A program made the translations under genes and the position numbers. From Arthrobacter globiformis (GTDB lineage: Bacteria; Actinomycetota; Actinomycetes; Actinomycetales; Micrococcaceae), in NCBI RefSeq assembly GCF_003261175.1, contig NZ_QLNP01000013.1, positions 44,487 to 108,486 of the forward strand: DNA of 64,000 bases, written 5' to 3'. How positions within the stretch are numbered: position 1 is the stretch's first letter; the number at the start of each line of letters is the position of its first letter. The notes beneath the pieces are model-generated. The model was not told the DNA's origin. It ran no database searches and was given only the letters and a program-made list of their open reading frames with translations. Shown in pieces: positions 34,288-42,380 of the stretch.

Positions 34288-35210
34288 GTGGCGAAGATGC
34301 TCCAGGACGCCTCGTGCGTGGCGCCCGGCTCCAGCCGGATCAGGTCCACGCCGCTGTTGAAGGCATCAGGAGGGCAGGTCATGGGTTCGACGGCGAGGCC
34401 CAGCCGGTTGGGGGCCGGCGGCTGCTTGTCCGCCGTGTGGATCTGGAGCCACTGGCAGGTGCGGTCCCAGGCCATTCCGACCCCGGTCCCGCCCGGGTCC
34501 CGGACCAGCACGCGGGCCTGCCCTCCGCCGGACGTACCTTCGTCGAACGCTATGTCGGTGAAGGCGTGGTCGATCTCGGTGGCGCCGATGGCGCGCGGCG
34601 TGCGGAAGTCGAACTCATGCCCCTCCACGGAGCGCGTTTCCTTCGGCAGCAGCCGGTCCGGCGTGACTTCCAGGAACCGCCCGGCGGGGATTTCGAGGGT
34701 CCACTCATCGAGGGGCGCCGGACCCGCCACCAAATACGGGTGGGGGCAAACACCGTAGGGCGCCGCGCTACCGCCGAGGTTCCACGCCGTGACGCGGCTG
34801 TGCAGGCCGTCTTCGGCAAGCCGGTACTCGACGACAATGCGCACCTCGTGCGGGTATCCCGCTCTCGGCTGCGGCGTGCAGGACAGCGTCACCGACGACT
34901 CGTCTCGCGACTCCAGGTCCCAGTCCAGGGGGAACGCAAGCCCGTGCAGGGCGCAGCCGCGGTCGGTTTCGTTGACCGGAACCTCGTACTCGGAGCCGTC
35001 GAACGTGTACCGTCCGTCGGCGATCCTGTTAGGCCAGGGCGCCGCGACGATGCCCCGGTAGTCGGGTATGGGCCCGCCCTCCGGGAACGGAACGATGAGG
35101 TCCCGCCCCCGGTGCCGCAGCTCCCGCAGCGCACCTGCCTGTGCCGTGACAACGGCGGTGTACTCCCCTGCCCGGATTTTGAATTCGCTCACAGACCTAT
35201 TTTCGGTCAC
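34284..35210 (-). CDS. Aldose 1-epimerase (mutarotase) family protein
   Basis: 308-aa cytoplasmic GalM-type enzyme interconverting sugar anomers. Family motifs: [32 protein letters not shown] (His in NxxxxxxHG), CPHPYL (catalytic His) and [14 protein letters not shown] (catalytic Glu). GTG 35210 overlaps the araA stop (GTGA). An in-frame GTG at 35192 is an alternative. Its place in the operon suggests it supplies the right L-arabinose anomer or converts furanose forms produced by the importers. Confidence 0.87.
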   Translation of the reverse strand: MTENRSVSEFKIRAGEYTAVVTAQAGALRELRHRGRDLIVPFPEGGPIPDYRGIVAAPWPNRIADGRYTFDGSEYEVPVNETDRGCALHGLAFPLDWDLESRDESSVTLSCTPQPRAGYPHEVRIVVEYRLAEDGLHSRVTAWNLGGSAAPYGVCPHPYLVAGPAPLDEWTLEIPAGRFLEVTPDRLLPKETRSVEGHEFDFRTPRAIGATEIDHAFTDIAFDEGTSGGGQARVLVRDPGGTGVGMAWDRTCQWLQIHTADKQPPAPNRLGLAVEPMTCPPDAFNSGVDLIRLEPGATHEASWSIFAT

Positions 35211-36727
35211 AGCCTGCCGGCCAGCCGGTAGTACGCGGCGTTCCAGGCCAGCTCCTTCTTGAACTGCTTGAGGGTGGTGCCTTCGTCGATGGTGAGCAGC
35301 TCGGTCTGCGCGATCTCGGCAAAGTCCTCGAACACCTCCACGCCCACCTGGGTGGAGAGGACGGTGTGGTGCGCGGCCCCGGCCGTCAGCCACGCCGCGG
35401 CGGAGGTGGCGAAGTCGGGCTTCGGTTCCCAAAGGGCACGGGCGACCGGGAGGTTGGGCAGCGGCTCGTCGAGGTCGACGACGTCGACGGCGTTCGCCAC
35501 GAGGCGGAACCGGTCGCGCATGTCGGACAGGGCGACGACGACGCCCGGGCCGGCGTCGGTGTCGAAGACCATGCGGACCGGGTCTTCCTTGCCGCCGATG
35601 CCCAGCGGGTGGATTTCGACGCGCGGCTTGACGGTGGTCAGGGAGGGGCACACCTCGAGCATGTGCGCGCCGAGGATCTTCTCCTGGCCGGGCACCAGGT
35701 GGTACGTGTAGTCCTCCATGAGCGAGGCGCCGCCGGGCAGCCCGGCGCCCATGACCTTGGCCGCGCGGATCAGGATGGCGGTCTTCCAGTCGCCCTCGGC
35801 GCCGAAGCCGTAGCCGTCGGCCATGAGTCGCTGGACGGCCATGCCCGGCAGCTGCCGCAGTTCGCCGAGGTCCTCGAAGGACGTGGTGAAGGCGGCGGAG
35901 CCGTTGGCTTCGAGGAAGCTGCGCAGTCCGAGCTCGATGCGGGCGCTGTAGCGGAGGGACTCATGGCGCGCTCCGTCGGAGCGGAGCTCCGGCGCCACGT
36001 CGTAAAGCCGCTCGTACTCAGCAACCAAAGTGTCGACGTCGGACTCCCCGGCGCCGTGCACGGCGTCGGCGAGTTCGTTGACGGACCAGGTGTTGACCGA
36101 GACGCCGAAGCGCAGCTCCGCCTCGGTCTTGTCGCCTTCGGTGACGGCGACGTTGCGCATGTTGTCCCCGAAGCGGGTTAGCTTCAGGTTCCGGACGGCG
36201 GCCCAGCCGGCAGAGGCGCGCTGCCAGACACCCACCTGGCGGGCGACCTCCGGGTTGGAGACGTGGCCCACGACGGTCTTGCGCGGCACGCCCAGCCGGG
36301 ACTGGATGTAGCCGAACTCGCGGTCGCCGTGCGCGGCCTGGTTCAGGTTCATGAAGTCGAAGTCGATGTCCGCCCACGGCAGTTCCACGTTGGCCTGGGT
36401 GTGCAGGTGCAGGAGGGGCTTGCGGAGCAGGTCGAGGCCCTGGATCCACATCTTGGCCGGGGAGAACGTGTGCATCCACGCCGTCACGCCGATCACGGAA
36501 TCGTCCGAGTTGGCTTCCAGCGCGGTCCGGCGGATCGCGTCCGAATCCGTCAGCACGGGCTTCCAGACGATCTTGACCGGGACGTCCGAGGATTCGTTCA
36601 GGGCGGCAGCGATCTCTTGCGACTGGGCCGCCACCTGCTTCAGGACGTCCTCGCCGTAGAGGTGCTGGCTGCCGGTGAGGAACCAGACCTCGTAGTGCTC
36701 GAGGGACGTGTTGTTGGCGCTGGGCAT
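35207..36727 (-). CDS. araA: L-arabinose isomerase
   Basis: 506-aa enzyme converting L-arabinose to L-ribulose, first step of the pathway. Characteristic AraA segments: [87 protein letters not shown], and metal-site region [26 protein letters not shown]. Full length for the family. AAGGAG precedes ATG 36727. 69-bp gap to araD. Confidence 0.97.
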   Translation of the reverse strand: MPSANNTSLEHYEVWFLTGSQHLYGEDVLKQVAAQSQEIAAALNESSDVPVKIVWKPVLTDSDAIRRTALEANSDDSVIGVTAWMHTFSPAKMWIQGLDLLRKPLLHLHTQANVELPWADIDFDFMNLNQAAHGDREFGYIQSRLGVPRKTVVGHVSNPEVARQVGVWQRASAGWAAVRNLKLTRFGDNMRNVAVTEGDKTEAELRFGVSVNTWSVNELADAVHGAGESDVDTLVAEYERLYDVAPELRSDGARHESLRYSARIELGLRSFLEANGSAAFTTSFEDLGELRQLPGMAVQRLMADGYGFGAEGDWKTAILIRAAKVMGAGLPGGASLMEDYTYHLVPGQEKILGAHMLEVCPSLTTVKPRVEIHPLGIGGKEDPVRMVFDTDAGPGVVVALSDMRDRFRLVANAVDVVDLDEPLPNLPVARALWEPKPDFATSAAAWLTAGAAHHTVLSTQVGVEVFEDFAEIAQTELLTIDEGTTLKQFKKELAWNAAYYRLAGRL

Positions 36728-36796
36728 TGGTGTCTCCTTTTGAAAAGTCTTGAGTGTGCGGGGGCCGCGGTGCGCGTGGCCTCAGTGTGGGCCGGA

Positions 36797-37507
36797 CTAG
36801 CGGCCGTAAACGTTCTGGTAGCGGTCGTAGAGCGACTCGATCTGGGCCGGATCGATGGCCAGCGGTTCACCGAGCTGCCGGGAGACGTGGACCGTACGGG
36901 CCACCTCCTCGCACATGACGGCGGCCTTGACTGCCGACCGGGCGTCCTTCCCGATGGTGAACGGGCCGTGGTTCTGCATGAGCACCGCCGGGGAGTTGGA
37001 TCCGCGCAATGTTTCCACGATGCCGCGGCCGATCGAATCGTCGCCGATGAGCGCGAACGGGCCCACGGGGATGGGGCCGCCGAATTCATCGCCCATCATG
37101 GTCAGCACGCACGGGATCTCCTCGCCGCGCGCTGCCCAGGCCGTGGCGTAGGTCGAGTGGGTGTGCACCACGCCGCCGACGTCGGGCATGTTCCGGTAGA
37201 CGTAGGCGTGCGCGGCCGTATCGGACGACGGCGTGAGGTCCGGGTTGTCCCACTGGGCCGGAACGCCGTCGGCATCGGCGCTCAGGCTGCTGACCGGTGT
37301 GCCGTAGAGGTCGGTGACCACCATGAGTTCCGGGGTCAGGTCGTCATAGGAGACGCCCGAGGGCTTAATGACCATGAGGTCGTAGCCGGGGATCCGGCCG
37401 GACACGTTCCCGGCCGTCCAGACCACCAGGTCGTACCGGGTCAGCTCGGCGTGCAGTTCGCAGACCTCGCTGCGGATACGGGCAATGGTTTCCAGCAGTG
37501 CGCTCAT
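36797..37507 (-). CDS. araD: L-ribulose-5-phosphate 4-epimerase
   Basis: 236-aa class II aldolase-fold, zinc-dependent epimerase making D-xylulose-5-phosphate. Visible motifs: WTAGNVSGRIPGYDLMVIKPSGVSYDDLTPE (phosphate loop), VVHTHSTYATAWAARGEEIPC (HxH zinc ligands), and VLMQNHGPFTIGKDARSAV. ATG 37507 sits inside the araB stop (ATGA) with GAGGAGG upstream. Confidence 0.96.
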   Translation of the reverse strand: MSALLETIARIRSEVCELHAELTRYDLVVWTAGNVSGRIPGYDLMVIKPSGVSYDDLTPELMVVTDLYGTPVSSLSADADGVPAQWDNPDLTPSSDTAAHAYVYRNMPDVGGVVHTHSTYATAWAARGEEIPCVLTMMGDEFGGPIPVGPFALIGDDSIGRGIVETLRGSNSPAVLMQNHGPFTIGKDARSAVKAAVMCEEVARTVHVSRQLGEPLAIDPAQIESLYDRYQNVYGR

Positions 37508-39258
37508 GCCGAAACCTCCTCAGCGGTCAGGGACTTGGCGGTCAGTGTGTCAGCGTGCAGGGACTGTGTTGCGTTGCGCTGGATGGCCTTGAGCCGGTGC
37601 ATGACCTCGTTGGTTCCCCTGCCGAAGTAGTCGTGCAGAGTCCGGTACTCGCGGAACAGTTCGTCGTACGCCGCGACGTTCTCCGGGATGGGTGTGTAGA
37701 CGGCGCCAGGTTCGGCACCCATCGCCTCGGAGGCGGCCCTGACATCGGCGTACTTCCCGGCGGCAACGGCCGCGTGGATGGCCGAGCCCAGGGCCGGCCC
37801 CTGCGTGGAGCCGATGGTGGAGAGCTGGAGGCCGGTCACGTCGGAGTAGATCTGCATGAGGAGCCGGTTTTTCAGCAGGCCGCCGGCCACGATGAATTCC
37901 TTCACCGGAACGCCGGAATCCCGGAAGGCGTCCACGATGGTGCGGGTGCCGAAGGCGGTGGCTTCGAGCAGCGCCCGGTAGATGTCCTCGGGACGCGTGG
38001 CCAGGGTCTGGCCGACAACTACGCCGGAGAGCTCGTGGTCCACCAGCACGGAGCGGTTGCCCGAGTGCCAGTCGAGGGCGATCAGGCCGTGCGCACCGAT
38101 CGCCTGCCCGGAGGCCAGGTCCGTCAGGTATTCGTGGATGCCCTGCCCCGCCTCGGCCGCGGCCTGGTGGTATTCCGGCGGGACGCCGTACTTGGTGAAC
38201 CAGCCAAAGATGTCGCCCACGCCGGACTGGCCGGCCTCGTAGCCCCAGAGCCCGTCGACGATGCCGCCGTCCACCACACCGCACATGCCCGGCACCTCAT
38301 GGAGCTCGGCGCCGTTCATGACGTGGCAGGTGGAGGTGCCCATGATGGCCACGAGCTGGCCCGGCTCCACGGCCTTCGCTGCCGGGGCGGTGACGTGCGC
38401 GTCCACGTTGCCGACGGCCACGGCGATGCCCTCCGGAAGTCCGGTCCAGGCGGCGGCCTCGGCGGTCAGATAGCCCGCGGCGTCGCCCAGGCGGCCGATG
38501 GTGTGGTCCAGCTTGGCGCTGACGAAGTCCTTGAACTGCGGGTTCAGGGCGGCGAGAAAGTCATCGGACGGGTAGCGCCCGTCCTGGTAGATGCCCTTGT
38601 AGCCGGCGGTGCAGGCGTTGCGGACGTAGTTGCCGCAGAGCTGCCACACGATCCAGTCGGCGGCTTCAACCCAGTGGTCCATTTCGGCGTAGGCCTCGGG
38701 GTCCTCCTCCAGCAGCTGCAGACCCTTGGCGAACTCCCACTCGGAGGAGATCAGCCCGCCGTACCGCGGGAGCCAGGATTCGCCCAGCTCGGCGGCGAGC
38801 GCGTTGATCCGGTCGGCCTGGCCCTGAGCGGCGTGATGTCGCCAGAGCTTGACGTAGGCGTGGGGCCGGTTGGCGTACGCCGGCAGTTCGTTGAGCGGGG
38901 TGCCGTCGGCTTTGACGGGAACCATGGTGCAGGCGGTGAAGTCCGTGGCAATTCCGACGACGGCGGCCGGGTCGATCCCGGCGTCAGCGATCGCTTCGGG
39001 AACAGCGTGCCGCAACACGTCCCGGTAGTCGTTGGGCACCTGCAGCGCCCATTCCCCGGGAAGGCGGGCGCCTGTTCCCTCTGCTGCTCCCGCCACATCC
39101 GCCGGGAGCGCGCCCGTCACTACCGCGTGCGGGTAGTCGAACACGCCGCTGCCGAGTTCCTTGCCGTCCCGGACCCGCACAACCACGGCCCGGCCGGACA
39201 GGGTGCCATAGTCCACCCCGATGACATAGTTTTCGCTGCCGTCTGCTGTGACGTCCAT
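37504..39258 (-). CDS. araB: Ribulokinase
   Basis: 584-aa FGGY-family kinase phosphorylating L-ribulose with ATP. Family marks: YVIGVDYGTLSGRAVVVRVRDG at the N-terminus, IATDFTACTMVPVKADGTPL, MGTSTCHVMNGAELHEVPGMCGVVDGGI and GLIALDWHSGNRSVLVDHELSGVVVGQTL, with FGGY-type ATP site IVAGGLLKNRLLMQIYSDVTG. ATG 39258 follows GGAGG. First gene of araB-araD-araA-epimerase-lacI, driven by the operator-covered promoter at 39301-39330. Confidence 0.96.
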   Translation of the reverse strand: MDVTADGSENYVIGVDYGTLSGRAVVVRVRDGKELGSGVFDYPHAVVTGALPADVAGAAEGTGARLPGEWALQVPNDYRDVLRHAVPEAIADAGIDPAAVVGIATDFTACTMVPVKADGTPLNELPAYANRPHAYVKLWRHHAAQGQADRINALAAELGESWLPRYGGLISSEWEFAKGLQLLEEDPEAYAEMDHWVEAADWIVWQLCGNYVRNACTAGYKGIYQDGRYPSDDFLAALNPQFKDFVSAKLDHTIGRLGDAAGYLTAEAAAWTGLPEGIAVAVGNVDAHVTAPAAKAVEPGQLVAIMGTSTCHVMNGAELHEVPGMCGVVDGGIVDGLWGYEAGQSGVGDIFGWFTKYGVPPEYHQAAAEAGQGIHEYLTDLASGQAIGAHGLIALDWHSGNRSVLVDHELSGVVVGQTLATRPEDIYRALLEATAFGTRTIVDAFRDSGVPVKEFIVAGGLLKNRLLMQIYSDVTGLQLSTIGSTQGPALGSAIHAAVAAGKYADVRAASEAMGAEPGAVYTPIPENVAAYDELFREYRTLHDYFGRGTNEVMHRLKAIQRNATQSLHADTLTAKSLTAEEVSA

Positions 39259-39300
39259 GAATCCTCCAGATAAAGGCCCGATGCTTTCCGGACTGAAACT

Positions 39301-39330
39301 ATTGTGAGCGCTAACAACTTAGTCCGTCAA
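39301..39330 (-). promoter_or_regulatory. araB promoter with LacI operator, site 4 (39302-39317)
   Basis: On the minus strand: -35 TTGACG (39330-39325), 18-bp spacer, -10 CACAAT (39306-39301), with operator TTGTTAGCGCTCACAA lying over the spacer and -10. Spacing and both promoter hexamers are identical to the promoter at 12938-12967. Sits in the 103-bp gap between the regulator A gene and araB. Confidence 0.78.
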
Positions 39331-39361
39331 GTACCCTCCTTGATTTCGGGAGGGCTCCGGA

Positions 39362-40372
39362 TCAGGCGGGGGCGGAGGTACTCCCGCGGACCACGAGTTC
39401 AGGCTCCACCACGGTGGTGCTGACCGTGTCCCCCTTCTCGATGGCGCTCAGCATCAGATCCATGCAGCGCCGGCCGAGCTCCTCGAAGTCCTGCCGCACG
39501 GTGGTGAGGGGCGGCGTGAAATAGCCCGACTCCGGCTGGTCGTCGAAGCCCACCACCGAGACGTCCTCGGGCACGCGGACGCCCGCCTCGCTGAAGGCGC
39601 GAAGCAAGCCCAGGGACATCTGGTCATTGCCCACGAACAGCGCCGTCGCGGTCCGCTCCGCAGCCAGCTTCCGCCCGATCTCGTAGCCGCTGCCGGCGCT
39701 CCAGTCGCCCTCGACCACAAGGTTGTCATCCAGTCCTGCCGCGCGCAGGGCCGCGCTCCAGCCCTCCGCGCGCGCCACGGCGTCGATCCAGTCCTGCGGG
39801 CCGGCGATGTGGCCGATCCGGCGGTGGCCCTGCTCAATCAAATGCCCGACGGCGAGCTCGGCGCCCCGCTTCTGGTCCACCATGGCGCCGCTCACCGACT
39901 CGCTGCCCAGCGATCCCACGGCCACCACGGGCACCCCGGGTTTCAGTTCCTCAAGGGCAAGGAGCGTCTCGGAATGCGGCACGATCACCACGATGCCGTC
40001 CACCGACTGGTCCAGGAAGTGCCGGATGGCATCGAAGATCGCCTCGCGGCTCACCGCTCGCAGGGCCGCGATGCTGACGAAGTAGCCGGCATCGCGCGCG
40101 GCGTGCTCAACGCCCAGCAAGGTGTTGGCCGGACCGTACTGGGACAGCTCGCTGCCGAGCACTCCAATAGTCTGCGACTTCCGGGTCACCAGGCTCCGCG
40201 CCGCGGTGTTGCGCCGGTAACCCAGCTCGGCAATGGCCGCCTCGACGCGCTCACGCGTGGCCTTGCTGACGTTGGGGTGGTTGTTGATCACCCGGGACAC
40301 GGTCTGGTGCGAGACTCCCGCGCGCTCCGCCACATCCTCAAGCCGGGGCATCCGGGCACTGGTTTTTGCCAT
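39362..40372 (-). CDS. LacI family regulator A (probable arabinose repressor)
   Basis: 336-aa LacI/GalR protein. Helix-turn-helix RLEDVAERAGVSHQTVSRVINNHPNV, hinge YRRNTAARSLVTRKSQTIGVLG, sensor domain ending EDVSVVGFDDQPESGYFTPPLTTVRQDFEELGRRCMDLML. It resembles regulator B along its whole length, so they are paralogs. It is immediately upstream of araB on the same strand. ATG 40372 chosen; no good ribosome site is visible, so ATG 40351 is possible. Confidence 0.88.
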   Translation of the reverse strand: MAKTSARMPRLEDVAERAGVSHQTVSRVINNHPNVSKATRERVEAAIAELGYRRNTAARSLVTRKSQTIGVLGSELSQYGPANTLLGVEHAARDAGYFVSIAALRAVSREAIFDAIRHFLDQSVDGIVVIVPHSETLLALEELKPGVPVVAVGSLGSESVSGAMVDQKRGAELAVGHLIEQGHRRIGHIAGPQDWIDAVARAEGWSAALRAAGLDDNLVVEGDWSAGSGYEIGRKLAAERTATALFVGNDQMSLGLLRAFSEAGVRVPEDVSVVGFDDQPESGYFTPPLTTVRQDFEELGRRCMDLMLSAIEKGDTVSTTVVEPELVVRGSTSAPA

Positions 40373-40454
40373 GGGGTAATTGTGCGCGACCTGAGCCGGA
40401 AGCACGAATAGACGCGGCGGGACGTAAAATGGTGGGAGCAAAGGAGCGCTGGCG

Positions 40455-42068
40455 ATGGACGGAAAAGTTCATCATTCTGGGGCCGGATCTTCCGCACGGC
40501 ACATGCTGACGGGCCTCCTGCTCCTGCTCGCTTTCCTCCTTGGATACCTGCCCGGCGCCGCTCCCGCGCGCGCCGTTTCACTTAACGGCCATGACATCTC
40601 CTGGCCCCAGTGCACGACGGCGGTAGGCGGCTTTGGCCTGCCCCTCCCGCCGGCGTCGTCCCGGTTCGTGGTGATCGGCCTGACGAAGGGACTGCCGTTC
40701 ACGGAGAACCCGTGCCTGGCCAGCCAGGTCGCCTGGGCGTCCAGCAACCGGAAGCCCGCCCAGGCCTACACCATGTCCGCCTTCCCCACGGCCGCCCAGC
40801 TCACCACCTACCGGGCACAGGGACCGTGGTCGGCGGCCACCCGGGCAGGGCAGCTTTCCAACGTCGGCTACGCGGAAGCGCGGTTCGCGGTTGCAAGCCT
40901 GGCGCGCGTCCGGTTCGCGCCGCGCGTGGTGTGGATCGACGTCGAACCCCGCCCGGCCCAGCCTTGGCCCACCGCGAGCCCGGCGCAGCAGCGCGATAAC
41001 CGGTACATCATCGAGGGCCTCATGCGCGGGCTGCGGGATTCCGGCTATTCCTATGGCCTGTACTCGTTCGCTTCGGGCTGGGCCAGCATCACCGGCTCCT
41101 GGCGGCTCTCCGGCGTTCCGGTGTGGGCCACCGCCGGCCGGCTCGATTTCCCCGCCGAAGCCTTGAATCTTTGCCGCTCACCCAGCTTCTCCGGCGGCCA
41201 CGTGTACCTCTCGCAATGGTACGACGACGTCCGGGACTACGACCTGACCTGCGACCCCTATGCCTTCACTCCCCTGCCGGTTCCTGCCTCCACCCTGTCC
41301 CGCTCGACGGCCGACTTCAACGGCGACTGGAACACGGACATCCTGGCCCGGGTCACGGCGACGGCCGAACTGCGGCTGTACCGCGGGAACGGCCACGGCA
41401 CTCCGCTCCCCGGCGTGCGGATCGGTAACGGCTGGCGGGGCTATAGCCTCCTTGAGACGCCAGGCGACTTCAACGGCGACGGCCCGCTGGACGTCCTCGC
41501 CCGGGAGGACGCCACCGGCATCCTCTGGCTGTACCGCGGCAACGGCACCGGCGGGTTCCTTCCCCGGACCAGGATCGGCGCCGGCTGGAACGCCATCAGC
41601 GCCATCATCGGTCCGGGTGATTTCAACGGTGACAAGCGCGTGGACGTCCTTGCCCGGGAGTCTGCCACCGGCTTCCTCTGGCTGTACCGCGGCAACGGCA
41701 CCGGCGGGTTCCTGCCGCGGATCCGCGTGGGCTCGGGCTGGAACGCCTTCAACGCCCTGGTGGGCCCGGGCGATATGAACGGCGACGGCCACGTCGACGT
41801 CCTGGCCCGCGAGCGAGCCACCGGCGTCCTGTGGCTCTACCGCGGCAGCGGCACGGGCGGCTGGCTCCCCCGCATCCGGGTGGGGGCCGGCTGGAACGTC
41901 ATGACCGCCGTCGTAAGTCCCGGAGACTTCAACGGCGACCGCAACCCGGACGTCCTGGCGCGCGACGCCGCCGGCGTCCTGTGGCTCTACCCCGGGCTCG
42001 GCACTGGTCAGTTCGCCTCCCGGGTGCGCATCAGCGCCGGGTGGAACGGGCTCGCCCCGCTGTTCTAG
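40455..42068 (+). CDS. Secreted DUF1906-like (GH25-fold) protein with FG-GAP repeats
   Basis: 537-aa exported protein. Signal peptide ~15-41 (LTGLLLLLAFLLGYLPGAAPARA). Residues ~45-280 resemble the DUF1906/glycoside-hydrolase-like TIM barrel: GHDISWPQC, FVVIGLTKGLPFTENPCLASQV, VVWIDVEPRPAQPW and YSYGLYSFASGWASITG, which in relatives act on or bind cell wall. From ~287 come five ~51-residue repeats of the FG-GAP/VCBS type (DFNGDxxxDVLARxxATGxLWLYRGNG) folding into a beta-propeller. AAAGGAG precedes ATG 40455. Likely wall-associated; substrate unknown. Confidence 0.83.
   Translation: MDGKVHHSGAGSSARHMLTGLLLLLAFLLGYLPGAAPARAVSLNGHDISWPQCTTAVGGFGLPLPPASSRFVVIGLTKGLPFTENPCLASQVAWASSNRKPAQAYTMSAFPTAAQLTTYRAQGPWSAATRAGQLSNVGYAEARFAVASLARVRFAPRVVWIDVEPRPAQPWPTASPAQQRDNRYIIEGLMRGLRDSGYSYGLYSFASGWASITGSWRLSGVPVWATAGRLDFPAEALNLCRSPSFSGGHVYLSQWYDDVRDYDLTCDPYAFTPLPVPASTLSRSTADFNGDWNTDILARVTATAELRLYRGNGHGTPLPGVRIGNGWRGYSLLETPGDFNGDGPLDVLAREDATGILWLYRGNGTGGFLPRTRIGAGWNAISAIIGPGDFNGDKRVDVLARESATGFLWLYRGNGTGGFLPRIRVGSGWNAFNALVGPGDMNGDGHVDVLARERATGVLWLYRGSGTGGWLPRIRVGAGWNVMTAVVSPGDFNGDRNPDVLARDAAGVLWLYPGLGTGQFASRVRISAGWNGLAPLF
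41314..42065 (+). repeat. Five in-gene FG-GAP repeats, 153-bp period
   Basis: The block starting DFNGD recurs at about 41314, 41464, 41617, 41770 and 41923. Repeats 2-4 are closely similar at DNA level (e.g. CTCTGGCTGTACCGCGGCAA in two of them), pointing to recent internal duplication; repeat 1 is divergent and repeat 5 shortened. Confidence 0.75.
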
Positions 42069-42155
42069 CGCGGGCTTCTGGTTCATCGTTTCACCAGCGC
42101 CCCCGCTTTTCCGGCCCGTTCCCTTCGTTTACTCGGCCGTAGCCTTGGAACGGCC

Positions 42156-42185
42156 ACCCCCTTATACCCGTCTCATTGAGGGGGT
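42156..42185. promoter_or_regulatory. Inverted repeat upstream of multicopper oxidase
   Basis: ACCCCCT (42156-42162) and AGGGGGT (42179-42185), 16 bp apart, the second extended to GGGGGTATG. C/G-run inverted repeats of this kind are seen at CsoR-type metal-sensor sites, but the spacing is wider than usual. The remaining 42069-42380 gap holds the leader of the oxidase gene only. Confidence 0.35.
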
Positions 42186-42380
42186 ATGCACCGCATTCGT
42201 CCAATGTTTTCCCAAGCCCCGGCCCGCACAGTAGTTGCGCGGGGCAACGACAAGCGCAGCCGTCTTCCGCAAGGCCAGGATTTTCCGGTGATGAAACCGC
42301 CGGAAAGGCTCCTGAGACAGCTCGAACATACCGGGGCCGGCAGGCCATTCTTTTTTGCCCCGTTAAGGAGGCGCGTACCC

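Noticed and set aside
37498-39273. 591-codon plus-strand frame opposite araB
   Set aside because: Third-position GC bias makes antisense frames of high-GC genes long; no domain and araB is unambiguous.
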